Positions 49,891 to 63,691 of a stretch of 64,000 bases of DNA are shown here, piece after piece. Source of the DNA: Colius striatus (taxonomy: Eukaryota; Chordata; Aves; Coliiformes; Coliidae); NCBI RefSeq assembly GCF_028858725.1, contig NC_084774.1, positions 10,018,001 through 10,082,000 of the forward strand, in the 5' to 3' direction. Numbering within the stretch: position 1 is the stretch's first letter; every line of letters starts with the position of its first letter. The notes under the pieces were generated by a model. The model was not told the DNA's origin, did no database searches, and worked only from the letters and a program-made list of their open reading frames with translations. The translations under genes and the position numbers were made by a program.

Positions 49891-52800
49891 GTAAGTGGCG
49901 AAGCGGAGCGCGGGCCTGCAGCCTCCCCACCCGCGGGCAGGGGGTTTCCCTTGCAGGCCGGTGCCTGCGTCTGGTTAGGGAGAGGCATTTCTTCTCCCTT
50001 CCCGCGCCTTTGGACCGCAGTCTTTCTCATTAACTTCCCCCGTGGGCATAGCGTGTTTCCCATAGTATTTCGAGAGCCGTGGCCATTTCTAAGGAAGGCC
50101 GGTGCTGAATGATACTCGAAATCTAGTCCCCAACCCCAGTCTATCAAACCCTGATGCGTTGTTAGCCATTTTTATGAGCCTCGTATCCGTCATGAAAAGC
50201 TGTGTGTTTTGCAGTGACCATTACAAGCGTTTCTCTAAAATTAACTTTCCTGTTTTCCTCTCTTTTTTTCCCCTCTTACCCAATCTCGTTGTGGCTTCCC
50301 AGAGACCGAAAGGACAGGATAATAAAGGTGAGGATTATTCTGAGATCTGATTGTTTAAATTGGTGTTGTAACAGAGGAGTTACACAGGTATCTGTAGGTG
50401 AGCAGAAAGGTATTGCTTCTAGTCCATGTGGCTAACATCTGGAACAAGGGAAGTTTTGCTTTGTTTCAGAAATAACAGGCACTGTTATTTGTGCAAACTT
50501 GCATCTGTTTAATGCTACTGAGTTTACAGTTGGAGGGATTGTGTTGTGCAAAACATAATAATGCTTTTCTTAAAATAATATTTCTGGAGATTTTTGCATA
50601 AAAACACAAGGATATGCCTGCTCAGTGTATATTTTACATAGTTTTGCATAGTTCTTCCTACTATATGAATACAACTATGTATGTGATGTATGTACCAGCT
50701 GTCATATATAAGCCTACAGACTTAATTATTTAAAGAATTTTAAATAAAAATAGTTCACATGAAATAAGCCTTTTCTGGTAACTTCCATGCTTAATGTGAA
50801 ATTAATAAGTATTTATCTAAGAAAGTACCTTGATTGTTAACTGTGATTGCTAATAAGTATGTAACTGTTTAGGCTTATAGTCACCTCATAAATGTTTTTT
50901 AATTTATCTTAATCTACCTTAAAAATTCAGCTGCCTCTAGTTAGGGAGAGTTTGATGCTGTTTCCCGTGTTTGTAAATACTTTTATACCTCTGCTGTCCC
51001 TGACAAACTTTGCAGAAGTAGTCTGGTAAATTCCCAGACTTGTTTGCTGAGCATCCTATTTGGCCTGGTGTTACTTTTAGTTTAGTTTATCTGTTCTGTG
51101 AAAAAAGTAAACAAAGTAGCTTTTACATAAGGTGTTTGATCTTGTTTTCTTAAATATAAAACAAACAAAGGAAATTATTTGAAGTGACCTAATAACAATT
51201 TTGGTTGGCTTGGTGTCTTTCAGTAAGGGGCTTTGAATGCTTTTCACAAGTTCATTTATCCTTAAGTAGGCCTTTGATTATGGCATATGCCTCTTTTTAC
51301 ACATGAGAAAATAAAGACTTAAATTTTCCTGAAAATATCAGGATATCAAGGCACTGAGTAATCATTATTTCATAATTAAATGTAACATTACCTCATCTTA
51401 TTTTAGCCAGCAGCTTAAGCAGTGAAAAACACATGTGGGGAGAACTGTGAATTAGTTTCTGAGAGTTCTAATTGTGGAACAGAACAATAGATGTTGTTTC
51501 CCAACATTTTTCACAAAATTCTTGTCAAGAATTATTCTTTCTGAGGTAACACATGAGTTGTCTGTTCACTCTTGCATGTATATTTAGTGGGTTTTTTTAC
51601 TCTACTGAAATTTAGTTTTGTAAGCAGTAATAGAAATGGAAACTATTTTGGGGGGAAATGTCATCTCTTGGTCTTTTTTTTAGAGTTTTTGTGCTGTGGA
51701 TGAGAAATAAGGTTTTTCCATAAAATAACACAGAGTGAGTCTCTTTACTGAAACACTACTAAGGAGTGTTATCATATGTTATAACTTTTTTCTTCTAGTA
51801 CAAAATGGTTCATTACATCAGAAGGATACAGTTCATGACAACGATTTTGAACCTTACCTTTCTGGGCAGTCAAATCAGGTTAGTGTATTTTTAACTTAGC
51901 TTTTTTTTCGTAGGCATGCTGCTGGCATTCAATTCATGGGATTGTGTTGAGGGAATGAATTCCTTAAATAGACATGGAAAAAGAAATGACTAGCATATTG
52001 TGTTACTTGGTAATACAACTAGCATTTGTACTCACAAAGCTAATATTACTCTGCATGTCCAGATGGCCACAAGTGAAAATGAAGTTAATGCTCCAACTAG
52101 TGTCTGCTGATCTCTCCTCAAATTGCAGGTTATTGATATGCTTGGACTGTGGCAGACTATTTGATCTTATGATTCTTTGATAGATGACTTGCGTGTGGGA
52201 GTCTGAAGGTTCTGCTTTTGGGCTCTCCTGATTAATTTATATAATCCTGGAAATTAGCATCATTGAAGTTCGGTTTCAGTGCTTTCTAGGTAGCTTGTAG
52301 AGGTATCCCACTTGCTTTTTACACTTCAGTAAATATTATTCATCTTTCATGTCCTCTGAAATACCTTACTAATTAAAAATGTGTTATTTTAAGAGTAAGG
52401 CACTATAGTGTAAACTCAGTGTGATGCGGTTCATTATAATGTATATTAAATAGAATCCAAGGCTTAAATACTATTATTTAACTTAAAATAGCTTTTGATT
52501 TTCTTTCACAAATATGAAATACCATTTCAGAAGGAGAACTGTTATTTCTTGGCAGAAAGGCTAAGTGATATCTTTTAAAAAGGAAATTCATAGTTCAGCC
52601 TGAAGCTGATAGATACCACTGTTAATATTGCTCACATAACTGAACTTCACATGGTTAAAAAATGATAATTAGCATGTTGTTTTGTTTCCTTTGTGGAAAT
52701 CATGTTTTAATCTTGAACACTAGAGCAACTAGTATCAGTTGATACACTGTATATTGGTTTTGTTCAAGATCTAGTCAGCTTTTTCATTATGACAGATAGA

Positions 52801-55800
52801 TGGAAATGTGTTTACAAGTTTCTTTTGGATCATAGTAGCTTTCAGGAAATGTGCAAAACTTTAGCACCATATAGATACACTTGAGCTGATTTCCGTCACA
52901 GAGGAAACCTGACACACCACTCTGGAAGACAGGATGAGTGAATGTATGGCAACATGAATTGCCTCCTGAACTGTGCTGGGTGGGCTCCAGCTCCCAAGCT
53001 GCGTTTATAGTCTTCTGCAGTATAGACACATTCTCCAGACTTACACCAAGTCAGAATGATTTGATGGGAAACATTCCCTCTTCTCTAAATTTAATGTACT
53101 GTAACAGGTGTAAAAGCAGGAAGCTTGTGGGGAAAAAGGAAGTGAAATTTTCTCTTGTAATGGAAATTCAGTTTTGAAAGAAATTGAGGTTTTTACCCTC
53201 TCTAATTTTTTTAAGTTCCACTTGATCACATTCATAGATAATTTCTAATTACTTAAACCTTAAGGTAGGTTTTCCTAATGTGAAATATTCTGAACATTAT
53301 ACTTCATGTAGAAAAAAATATTTAACCATCTCTTGCAGTTTAATTCTACAAAATTTGTCTCAGCTGCAAACAAGCCCAATTACTGTGTTGACATGGGAAA
53401 ATTGCTATGATTTTTAGAATTTCCATAATTCTAATAAGGTTATCTTACATGAAAATGTAGCTCCATTGACTGGTTTGTTTGTGCTGCAGTAAGAAGTTGG
53501 CATGCTACAAGAAACAATTGTGTAAGTCGTCTTACAATTTTAAGTGGGAAGTGACAGTGGCGTTAATTAGGACCATGAGATTTTGTGCTGAAGACAAGCA
53601 TGTTTTTGAACAAAGACCTATCTTAGTTATTCAGCCAGTTTTATTCAGGCCTTCAAAATTACTGTAAAGTGTCAGGGACTCAAAAAAAGATTTGAAATTG
53701 ATTGAATATTTTAAAATATGCTTCATAAATTAACCCTGCAGCTGACAGGACATTTGACATCAAAGGTCAAATTGTAGGTTGGTAATGTGTTAGTTTCATC
53801 TTTTAAAAATACAAATTAGTCTTTAGAATGAGTATTGAGCATGTTATATAATCAAATATAATCGTCTTCCATCTTTCTGTTGAAAATTACTTTCTGTTCT
53901 TGCCATCAAGTCCAAGTGTCCAAGTAGCAAATTTCAGATGTGATAGCTTTTTTTTTTTGGTAAAGCACAGAGTGCAAAGGGAACTCGGGGAAGTAGAGTA
54001 TTCATATACAAAGTTGTACTCAAACAAGAAAGGCATCTCCTGTGTAATGTCTTCCAGAACCAAAAGATGAATCATAAATAATAGGGAGTTAGTTACTGGC
54101 AAGCATTGTACTTTAGGAGAAAGGAGCATCCCTTTCCTAATGAACGGAATGGCTGGATTTATTGGTTGTTTTTTATTTAATAAGAAGAGAAATGCAGAAG
54201 GGAGCAGAAAGGTCAAGGATAAGTTTGTTGAAATAAATGTTCTGCAGTTGCAGTGAAGGACTTCTGTCAGGGTTTCTTTTACACACTCTGGCTTAAAGCC
54301 AGTCCAAATAGATTGAATGTTTTGTAAGGATGTCTGCTGGAACCTTCTTTTAATCTTGTTAGAATCCTTGTGGAAACTTCATAGGCTGTGTGACAGAAGG
54401 TGCCAGTCTCAGGAATTGTCTAGAATCCTTGAGCAGAAATAGTTCAAGACAAAACATCTGCTTTCTCTAGGCTTACTCTTTTTGGTCTTGATAAATTCTA
54501 AATCTGTAGAATACATGAAGGTAAATAGTTCTTTGGAGGTACTAAATGTCTTTTCCTTTCCACCTCTGTTTTGTTTTTACACTTTTTTACTGAGACACAT
54601 AGAGCAACCTCAGGGCCAATTCTTTGGGAAAAATATGTTTTCATATGCTAAATATTTATTATTTTAGCTTATGGATCTCAGCAAATGTAATGAATTTTAG
54701 AGTATCTCCTCCTAGGAAGTGTGTATCTCTTGTTAATGGTAGAATTTGCATGTGAATAAAGGCAGCATGAACAGTGGCAGAGGCTTCTTTTGAATCCGCA
54801 ACACTGGATTTAGGCAGTTTAAATCTCAGGTATGCTTGTAGTACTGTGTATAAGTCTTTCGAGTGTTTTATGGTTTCTTTCTGTGTACAGAAAGTAAGGA
54901 TATTGAATTACTTCAGTTTTGAGATGTTGTAGAAGGGAGTCACTGGAAAATGAGCAGTAAAGATGACTCCTGAATACCAGCTGCATATTATGCTTATCTT
55001 CAGTAAGGAGATTTTTTTTACTTCAGCTTTTGAATGAGCTGAGAAATGTGATTTTTGGAAAAGTGACTGAAGTTTCAGTGCAATTTTGCTGGTCTTACAG
55101 ATTATTTTTTTCAAATTTGAAATGTAGCAATTTGAAACAAAGGTTAGTTCCTCATCTTAAAAAAACAAATCTTTCTCCATGAGTAAGGAAAGGCTGGGTA
55201 CTGTTTGACTCGTTACCAGGAGATGCTGACCTTCCCTCCTCCTCGCTGGTAATTACAGTTAGAGTGTCGGTTTGAGAGGTCTCCAATATATATGCTTCAA
55301 GACTCTTACTGTATAGAGTGGGAAAGATGGCCTGTGTTGAAGGACAGTGAGAAACAGTCTCGTACATTTGTAACTTTACTACCGAGGAAGAGGCTTTTGC
55401 AAAAAGCTGAGTAGAGTCTCAAATTGTTTAGGTGAGATACATCACGTGCCATATTTGCATATATTAGCCTCCAGTATACCATTCACCTTAATTTCAGTTT
55501 GCAGTTGTTGGCTCTGCTTACAGCAAACTTGGCATGCTTTTTAGTGTGTGATCTGACTGTCATCCTCACTCTGTCAGAAGAAGCCTTTGCGTGTTTTACC
55601 ACTTCAGGTGTGTTTTGCTTGTCAGGGACTCAGCCCCTCAAAACAATTCTGTAATGAGGACTCATGTTTTGTTACATGTGTAACATGTAACACATATATC
55701 ACATTAAGTTAAAACTTCTGGTATGTAGTGATCTAGAAATGCTAAATATCCTTAGTTCTGAAATAAATGAAGTATACTGTTCCATGAGTTTCATAAAGTA

Positions 55801-58800
55801 TTTCAGAGTATTGGTATACTAGTTGATAGACTTCTAGAAGAAGCCACTAAGTACCCCTAGTAACCAAGCTCACATAGTTAAAAAAGCTTGAGTACTAACC
55901 TGATTGTGAGCCACTGGTCCTGGGGCATATTGTAAATGCCCAGATATTGCATTTTAGCCTTGAGTCTTCCTTGGAGTGTGAACTAAGATCTGTAATTAAA
56001 AATCAAATTACCCTGTCTCTGTTCTTTTCTATCTGGTTATCAACACTCTTGTGTCTATTTATATCTGAAGGGGTTTCTTATGTCTGAAGTTACCTTTGTT
56101 TTTCCTTTAACAGAACAATAGCTATCCATCAATGACTGATCCTTATCTGTCCAGTTATTATCCACCATCTATTGGGTTCCCCTATTCTCTCAGTGAAGCT
56201 CCATGGTCTACAGGAGGAGATCCTCCTATCCCGTATCTCACCACCTATGGACAGCTCAGTAATGGAGATCATCATTTTATGCACGATGCTGTTTTTGGAC
56301 AGCCTGGGGGTCTGGGAAATAACATTTATCAACACCGGTTTAACTTCTTCCCTGAAAATCCTGCCTTCTCAGCATGGGGAACAAGCGGATCCCAAGGACA
56401 GCAGACCCAGAGCTCAGCGTATGGGAGCAGTTACAGCTACCCGCCCAGTTCACTGGGTGGTACCATTGTGGATGGACAAACAGGATTTCATAACGATACA
56501 TTAAATAAAGCTCCTGGAATGAACAGTATTGAACAGGGAATGGTTGGACTTAAGATTGGTGGAGATGTTACAACTTCTGCAGTGAAAACAGTAGGTTCTG
56601 TTGTCAACAGTGCTGGGATGACAGGTGCCCTCTCAGGTAACGGGGGCTCTAATGTAAACTTGCCAGTATCTAAACCAACCTCCTGGGCTGCTATAGCTAG
56701 CAAGCCTGCAAAACCACAGCCTAAAATGAAAACAAAAACTGGACCTGTAATCGGAGGAGCGTTGCCTCCTCCACCTATAAAGCATAATATGGACATAGGT
56801 ACTTGGGACAATAAGGGTCCTGTGGCAAAAGTTCCTGCTCCCCAACAGATACCTTCTCCTCAGTCTGTTCCACAGCCACAGCAACAAATTGTTCAGCCCG
56901 TTCCAACTCAACCTCCTCCATTGACTCAGCCACAGTATCAGACCCCTCAGCAGCCACCCCAAAATCGCTGGGTAGCTCCTCGCAACAGAAATGCAGCTTT
57001 TGGCCAAAGTGGAGGGACTGGTAATGACAGCAACTCAGCTGGCAGCACCCAGCCCAACCCTGTTCCAAGCGGAGAGTCCCACCCTGTTCTCGAAAAACTG
57101 AAAGCTGCTCACAGCTATAATCCTAAAGATTTTGAGTGGAACCTTAAAAATGGACGTGTGTTCATAATAAAGAGCTATTCTGAGGATGATATTCATCGTT
57201 CCATTAAGTATTCCATTTGGTGTAGTACAGAACATGGCAACAAACGCCTGGACAGTGCTTTTCGGTCCATGAATAGCAAGGGCCCAGTCTACTTGCTATT
57301 CAGTGTCAATGGCAGTGGACACTTCTGTGGAGTAGCAGAGATGAAATCACCTGTGGACTATGGCACCAGTGCAGGTGTCTGGTCTCAGGATAAGTGGAAG
57401 GGGAAGTTTGATGTCAAGTGGATCTTTGTCAAGGATGTGCCCAACAACCAGCTCCGACACATCAGGCTGGAGAACAATGACAACAAACCTGTTACAAACT
57501 CCCGTGACACACAGGAGGTGCCCTTAGAAAAAGCAAAACAAGTGCTTAAAATTATTGCTACTTACAAGCACACGACCTCCATCTTTGATGACTTTTCTCA
57601 TTACGAAAAGCGCCAAGAAGAGGAGGAGGTGGTGCGGAAGGTAAACTTCTTTAAAACTTTATTTTACACACAGATATGGGGGAAAATGAAATGTGAAGGC
57701 TGCTGTGTGGAAAAACTGTAAGTAGGAATTGAAAATGCTTTTCACACATCTCAACTTGATTGTTCTATGTGGGTTTAACAACACAAAGACCAGAATGATG
57801 CTTGTTTTTCTGTGCCAGTTTCACAGCTACTGAGTTTCAAAGCAGAAAGCCAAGCAGCAAGGCAGGTAAAGGACATTATGTCCAGCTTTTTGGAGTTGGA
57901 TTCATTTTTTTGTTTTAAATGGTTATTAAACTAGAAAATAGCTTCTGTTTCAGAATTGAGTTCTGGCAGTGATTGCCAGTTGAGTTTATTGCCTTACAAA
58001 TACGAGATGTTTTAGCACTGTTTGACTAGGACTGGGCTATCAAAATCGATACCTGTGTTGGCATTTGCAATTTGTACATCGCCTTTAAGGGCAGGAAGCC
58101 TCATCTTGTTTGTTCAGTTAATCTCTCTGGAAAAGAAAGTTGCATAAAAGTGCTGGAATAGTGCTAGAAAGTTTGCATTTCTGCTGCTGAGTCACATGTA
58201 TCATTATTTGGGTAAATAAAGGTTTACAGTTCCCAGGTCAAATCTGTCTACCGATTCTTGAAAAGCAGTTTCGAGTCAAGATGTAGTAACAGAAATTTGG
58301 GCAGTAACTGGGAAAGAAAAGCACAAACTTAAACAGTACTTTCGTGGCTCTCAGGCTACCACGAGAGATTGGTCCTTACCTATCCCTTGACCTCAGTTTC
58401 AAGAATGCATTTCTCTAATTAGGCAGTAGTGAACTGACAAAGTAATAACTATTGGAATGTATAGTTCCTAGCTAAGTAACACAGTTGCTTGATACTGACA
58501 GTGCTTCATACATTTTCAATAGAATTTCAAATAAAGCATTTGACAGGCGAGTGCAGCTCACTTGATTCAAAATGGTTCAGAAGGAAAGACTTAACACATG
58601 TTCCAGAGCTTAAATTGAAGTTGCCACTTTAAACATTTTATTGCCATTTAAAATGCAGCTACAACTGCTTTAAACAGTCTCCATAGGATGTACCCTTAAA
58701 TCAGGAGGGAGAAGATGTATTTTATGAACTCTTAAAAGCTCAAATGAGCCCTGAGATACAGTGTGCCTTCTTTTAGCAGACAATTAGCAATTGAATATTT

Positions 58801-61800
58801 AATGCAACCTGTATCTTGGAGAGGTGTTGCCTGTGTAGATCATCTTGAATAAGTCAAAAGGCCTGAGTCCCTTCGTCCAGTATTTACAACATATGTGTGG
58901 GTGTTTGTTTGGGGTTTTTTAAAGCTGGGTGTCCCTGTGACATGCTGCCAAGTCTGGAGGGGAGAATAATGTGAGTGTTTTAAGGAGTGAGAGTACTGGG
59001 AAAAGTGGTGGGTTTATTCTTGAACAGTTAACTTCCTGGACTGAGGAAGATCCCAGTGGCTGCTTACTGAAAGCCAAACTGCCTTTGCTTTATAATCACT
59101 TGGGGCAGGTGTTCAGCTGTTGGGCTGATCCTACTTTGGGTTGTTTACATGTACACAGCTGTTTCCCACTTTTAGTTCAGGTATTGTTAACAATATTCTT
59201 ACCCAACTCACTGCTTTATATCGGGATCAGTTTTCCAACAGAATGCACTTTTTCTGCCTCATTTAAAACCGAGGCTCTAGCATACGTGACATTCAAAAAA
59301 AACAAACAGTATTTGGGTTTCTCTGAATAGCTTACAAAATAGGACAATATATAAATGATCAAAGTACACTGAGGAAGGCAGCAGTGCTGGAGAGGTAAAG
59401 CAGAAGGACAACGAGAGAATGACAGATAAGATGCTGCTTGTTGGGTTGCATTTTATAACACTATTCTCTGCAAAGATAATATTTTCTGCTTTATTGACTA
59501 AATAAATGTTAGAAGTCCAGCTGATGACTAGGAGAGTTTCTTTGCTGGATATGCACACACTTAAGCTTCTTACTGTTGTTGAGAAGTTTGTGCTATTGAA
59601 GTTGAAGCCTTTCTTTGATGCAAAGTTAACCTTCCTGTAACAACAGTTTTTGAAGAATTGTATTAGCAATGAAGGTATCTGATGACCTAATGGTCTTTTC
59701 CACTGTGTGTGTGCCATCTTAATTAGTTTTCAGGTATTCATTACAGTGTGTTTAACTGTAAAATTACATGTTGAAATATTGCACTTCTGTTTCACCACTG
59801 TTGTGATTACAAAGGGCCACAATTCTTTGAAATCTACACGTGGAGAGTTTGAATACTTCTGTTTATACACAAATATTTAGTAGGGAAGAATGACTTAATC
59901 TGTACAGTGCAAACCACTAGCACTTCAGTTCTTTCAATGGTTACAGCTGGTCACTAGCCAGTGTTTTCTTAACTGATGTGTAGAATAAACTCCAGTGTGT
60001 GCTCTCCAAGTTTAACTGACCCAGGAACCTCTATTTTAACACCAGATCATCATGTGAGGGTTTGGCAGGGGTAGCGCTGGATGAAATTGACTCCAGTGCC
60101 AAAGGTTCATCAGCGTTACCAGCATTGCTGAAGGACTGGCCTGTCATCAACAATTGGCAGACGATTTGTGCATGTTGGGATTCAAGTCTGCCTTTTGATT
60201 TGCTATAGTAATAAACTGTTTCAGCCCAGTCTGATGACCCAGAACCTGGGAAAGGAGTAACAGAAGGATAGCAGTGTCTCAAATGAACTAGCAAAAGGAG
60301 TGGCATGAAATTGCTCCTGACCCTCATAGTATTTCCCGGTCTGTTTTCAGCGCCACTGCAGTGTCCATGGAGAAAGCAGCTGCAGTGTTCACAGAGAAAG
60401 CAACTTCTGGCATCAAAGCTCAAGCTCTTAACATTTTTAAAAGTTGCAGTGTGTGTGAGAGCTTCTTTAAAAAGAAAATACAGTATAACATGGTGTTAAT
60501 TTTTAACATTCCCATGAAAAATGTTTGCATAGTCTTAAAATTATCTTCTCAAGTTCAGGTTGTAAAGAAAATGAACTTCCTGCAGATTTCTGTACATTTT
60601 TACTTGAATCTTCTGTCATAGGCCAAATGGGTTTATGTACTGTCAGCAGCTGTAGTTAAGTAGATGGCCATAGCAACTCGGCTGCTGTGCTGTCAAGCTC
60701 TGATCCATGTCAAGGCACTTGGCTACTCCAAGGTCTACACCTTAGTGTTTTGCTGGAAGAGATGAGTAGTCTTATCTCAGAAATCTCCTGAATCCCCAAG
60801 CTTTCCTTGTCTCCCTTTCGGTGATTAAAGATTGTCAAGCATTACCTAGCACATGTTGGGACTTAGAAATACTAATTTCCTTCTAGTGTGGTGTAAGTCT
60901 CTCTCAGTATACTTTCTGTGAACACATTAATTGATGCACAACCTCTAAGGATGGAATATTGTCCTTCCTACAAAACTGTAGGTAAAAAAAATACTTGTAT
61001 TTTAAGATTAATATGAAGTGTGCTTCCTGATATAAAGAAACCACTTACATTTTTGTGTCAGAAGATGAATGCTTTCAACCCACCAACCTTAACAAATAAG
61101 GTCTAGTAGGAAGGTTGACAGCTACTCTAAACTGAGGTGAAGGGAACAGAAGTTTGACAGAGATGAGTGTCTGCAAACCAAAAGCTATTGCAGGTTTTAT
61201 GAAAACTGCTTTTTCCTGTGTCTGAAGACTATACATATTAATGTCACAAAGGAAGTATATGCAGCAGGAGCTCCCCTGTGAGATACCAGAGAAGTCCCCT
61301 GGACAACAGAAACTATGAGGCCCTGCATGGATCTTCAGAACCAAAATGAACAAAGCCTTGTTAGTTGTTTGCAAAACTGCTTGTTCTTGCTTGCAGTAGT
61401 GCTAAGTAGAAGTAAGGAAGAGAAGTTGAGAGTTAGAGCTTCTAAAAAGCAGCCGTGCTCAGGAGCACGAAGAACTGTTGCATCAGTTTGTGTGGTTTCA
61501 GATGCTTTTTGAAAGGAAGACTCAGATTAGCCCCTGAGAGAGAAAGCAAGCAGCAAGGTAGGAGAAACTGCTTAAAAGTTTGCTAAATATATAGCACTTT
61601 TAACTAAGTACAAAGCCTGCACTGTCTCTGGTTTTAGTATTTGTGATTAGCACAAAACTTTTCAGAGAGGCTTCAAAAAGTCCACTGGCCTCTCTTACCC
61701 GAATGCTTCTAGAAGCTCTTGGCTTGCTCAGTCTGGCTGTGCTGGTTTCTGTTGGATCATGCAAAAGCACATTGCTTTTCTACAATCTGATGATGGATTG

Positions 61801-62346
61801 ATTCTTTTTTTTTCACCCTGACTTGTCAAGTATTTCACAATACCTCCCAGAATAGCTGAGCAGTGAGGAAGACTTAGGAACAGAATTTTGCAAATCCTAC
61901 TTTCACTGAATGTAACTAAACTCAGAACACCAGTTAACAGCAGTCCTGTGGAGCTCACTGATCTCTTTTCTACTGGTGTATTGCTGGTGCTGCAATAGCA
62001 GCAGCTAAAGTAATCCAACAAGCAGAGCGTTGGAGGTCCTGTTTCAACTTAGATGCATTGATATTCCCAGTAAGAAAGGCATGAATCTTCCTCTGCTAGT
62101 GGTTTGAAGTGATGGTGCAAGTCTTTATTCAGCTTGAAGCCACACTTTAATATTAAGGTTATCCACTTCTGGGGCTTGTCAGGTATATACCACGCATTTA
62201 TAGAATGTAGCAGCAGTGTTTTAACAAGGGGTGTAATTGTCTGGGATCACATTAATGCTGTCATACTACTGAAATCTTTCTGCTTTTAACTAAAATATTT
62301 AACTTTTTTCTCTTTGCAGGAACGTCAGAATCGAAACAAACAATAA
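49864..62346 (+). CDS. YTHDF1: YTHDF1, YTH N6-methyladenosine RNA-binding protein 1
   Basis: The coding exons are 49864-49890, 50303-50327, 51799-51878, 56114-57640 and 62320-62346. They give 561 residues plus TAA. The protein reads m6A on cytoplasmic mRNA. The first ~390 residues are low-complexity and aggregation-prone, rich in Gly/Ser/Tyr/Pro/Gln, with a Pro/Gln tract at about 288-330. The YTH domain spans about residues 391-525. Its three aromatic-cage tryptophans are W413 (SIWCST), W467 and W472 (AGVWSQDKW), so m6A binding should be intact. The length is near the mammalian protein (559). The MSATSVDPQ start and the ERQNRNKQ end match YTHDF1 as I know it. YTHDF2 and YTHDF3 are close paralogues, and the ending and the synteny with BIRC7 decide. 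No break or missing residue is seen. Confidence 0.96.
49891..50302 (+). other. YTHDF1: YTHDF1 intron 1
   Basis: This 412-base intron starts in the CpG island and turns AT-rich toward its T-rich acceptor. No other feature is seen. Confidence 0.85.
50303..50327 (+). CDS. YTHDF1: YTHDF1 coding exon 2 (25-base microexon)
   Basis: The exon lies between cttcccag and gtgagg. It encodes RPKGQDNK plus one base, matching the family N-terminus (RTKGQDNK in mammals). Confidence 0.93.
50328..51798 (+). other. YTHDF1: YTHDF1 intron 2
   Basis: This is a 1.5 kb AT-rich intron. Nothing else is recognised. Confidence 0.85.
51799..51878 (+). CDS. YTHDF1: YTHDF1 coding exon 3
   Basis: The exon has 80 bases with a ttcttctag acceptor and gttagt donor. 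It encodes [20 protein letters not shown] and then LSGQSNQ, a conserved YTHDF N-terminal motif. Confidence 0.94.
51879..56113 (+). other. YTHDF1: YTHDF1 intron 3
   Basis: This is a 4.2 kb AT-rich intron. The short open frames inside have no similarity or splice support. Confidence 0.85.
56114..57640 (+). CDS. YTHDF1: YTHDF1 coding exon 4 (main exon, YTH domain)
   Basis: The exon has 509 codons from a ctttaacag acceptor to a gtaaac donor. It begins [20 protein letters not shown] and ends [12 protein letters not shown]. It holds nearly all of the disordered region and the whole YTH domain. The open frame runs 27 codons past the donor into intron 4, which is read-through. Confidence 0.96.
57641..62319 (+). 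other. YTHDF1: YTHDF1 intron 4
   Basis: This is a 4.7 kb intron. The antisense open frames at 59277-59717 and 60031-60423 have no recognisable domains. Confidence 0.85.
62320..62346 (+). CDS. YTHDF1: YTHDF1 coding exon 5 (C-terminus)
   Basis: The acceptor is a long T-rich tract ending tctttgcag. It encodes ERQNRNKQ then TAA, the basic tail that separates YTHDF1 from YTHDF2. Confidence 0.94.
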   Translation, partial: ERQNRNKQ

Positions 62347-62592
62347 GAATAAACACATCCAGTTTGATATCTATACTAGAACTGATATTAAATTCGACTA
62401 TGAGAAACAAAATTGAAGTATGCTGGTGCTGTATCCTGGCATCAGGACATACTAAAGCTTTCAGCTCCAGTGTATCTTCTCGTGCAGGGGAAATTAAGTT
62501 GTCGCATCTTTAAGTACATTGTAGTTTATTTTTGCCCAAGTGGATCTGCGTTAATTTGTATCTTTTCTATGTAAAATTCTGTAGAAATCATT

Positions 62593-62598
62593 AATAAA
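62593..62598 (+). terminator. YTHDF1: proximal polyadenylation signal of YTHDF1
   Basis: AATAAA is followed within ten bases by a GT-rich stretch and T-runs, the usual arrangement for cleavage. It lies about 250 bases after the stop codon. Confidence 0.6.
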
Positions 62599-63685
62599 GG
62601 TGTGTCTGTTTTTATTTTTTTAAGTTGGTAAACAGTTATATTAACCTAATGTGGACCTAAACGTGAGCATACTAAAGTGTCAGTGCTTCCCAAAGGTTTT
62701 CTTTTGGCACAAATTACGTTCCTAGCCAAATACAGAGATTATGGAGAATACATCACCAATCCTCCTTTATCCTCCCCCCAAGCCCTTTTTTCTTCATGGC
62801 AGAGGTAAGAAACCATGCATTGATTGTTTTTGTTTTGATCATTTTAAAAAAAGTTTTAAGATACTGCACTTCAGAGTTGTGAAATGAGAAAACCCTCCCA
62901 TTTCTGATCACTTGGTGCAGCTGCTCTGCCTCTTTCTTTACCTGTACAATTACACTTTTGGAATTGCTAATGCGCCGTGTCGGTTTCTTCTGTCTGGTAG
63001 AAAAATCAAATTGACAGTGAAATTGTTTCTCTGGAAAAATATTTCCCTTTCACATTCTGTTAAGCAGTGCTTCAGTGTGCATTTGTTATACCATATCCTG
63101 CTGAGGGGGAGCGGGATGCTTCCTCTCAGCCAGAATTCTGCTTTACGGTTTTTGTAGCTTAATTAAATAATAATGTGATGCTATCAACATTGCAGGGGTT
63201 TTGGACAATGTGTTTAAACCTGTTTCAGCTTTCAGGTGTTATTAGTTAATTGCAGATAATTTTTAATCCTTCCCTTCATTACTCCCTCCCACCTCCCTCA
63301 AATCCTAATGCCATTTAAAGTTTTTATACCAATAATGCTGAGCTTTAACGTAGGAACTAATAGTACGGATAATATGATGGATTATGCCTCAGATGTTGAA
63401 AATTGACAGTGTGTATGTCTAATTTTTTTTTTCTGTTGGATGAGTAAAAAAAAAAACAAAACAAAACTGTTTTAAGAAACTGAATTTGCTGTCATGTTTT
63501 TGTGGAGTGAGGGGACCGTCGGAGAGCCTGTCACCAACTGGAGTTCCAGTTAAGCATGGAAATGGTGCTCATGTCCGCTGCTCTAGCACACTGAATCTGC
63601 ACGTGTTTATTGTAGAGGATCTTTTACTATATTAGAAAGCAAGTATCTTCTGAATACTATTTACTCCAAAAGGACCTCCAATTGA

Positions 63686-63691
63686 AATAAA
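63686..63691 (+). terminator. YTHDF1: distal polyadenylation signal of YTHDF1
   Basis: AATAAA is followed by a T/GT-rich flank. A further AATAAA at 63815-63820 is an alternative. Use is inferred. Confidence 0.45.

Larger units (their letters stand above)
49130..49960 (+). promoter_or_regulatory. YTHDF1: YTHDF1 CpG-island promoter and first exon
   Basis: Base composition shifts abruptly to GC- and CpG-rich. There is no obvious TATA box. Visible sites include an NRF1 palindrome (49376-49387), a CRE (49474-49481) and a GCCGCCATTGG block near 49500 that combines a YY1-like core with an inverted CCAAT. The transcription start is probably near 49490-49560, but this is inferred. CpG-rich sequence extends leftward to 49130, which would allow divergent transcription. 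Confidence 0.8.

Noticed and set aside
57641-57721. Extension of the YTHDF1 main open frame 27 codons past the exon 4 donor
   Set aside because: A clear gtaaac donor and a downstream exon giving the expected ERQNRNKQ tail show this is intron read-through. An intron-retained isoform cannot be excluded, but nothing supports it.
59277-60423. Antisense open frames of 146 and 130 codons in YTHDF1 intron 4
   Set aside because: They have no domain, splice signal or similarity, and are consistent with chance in a 4.7 kb intron.
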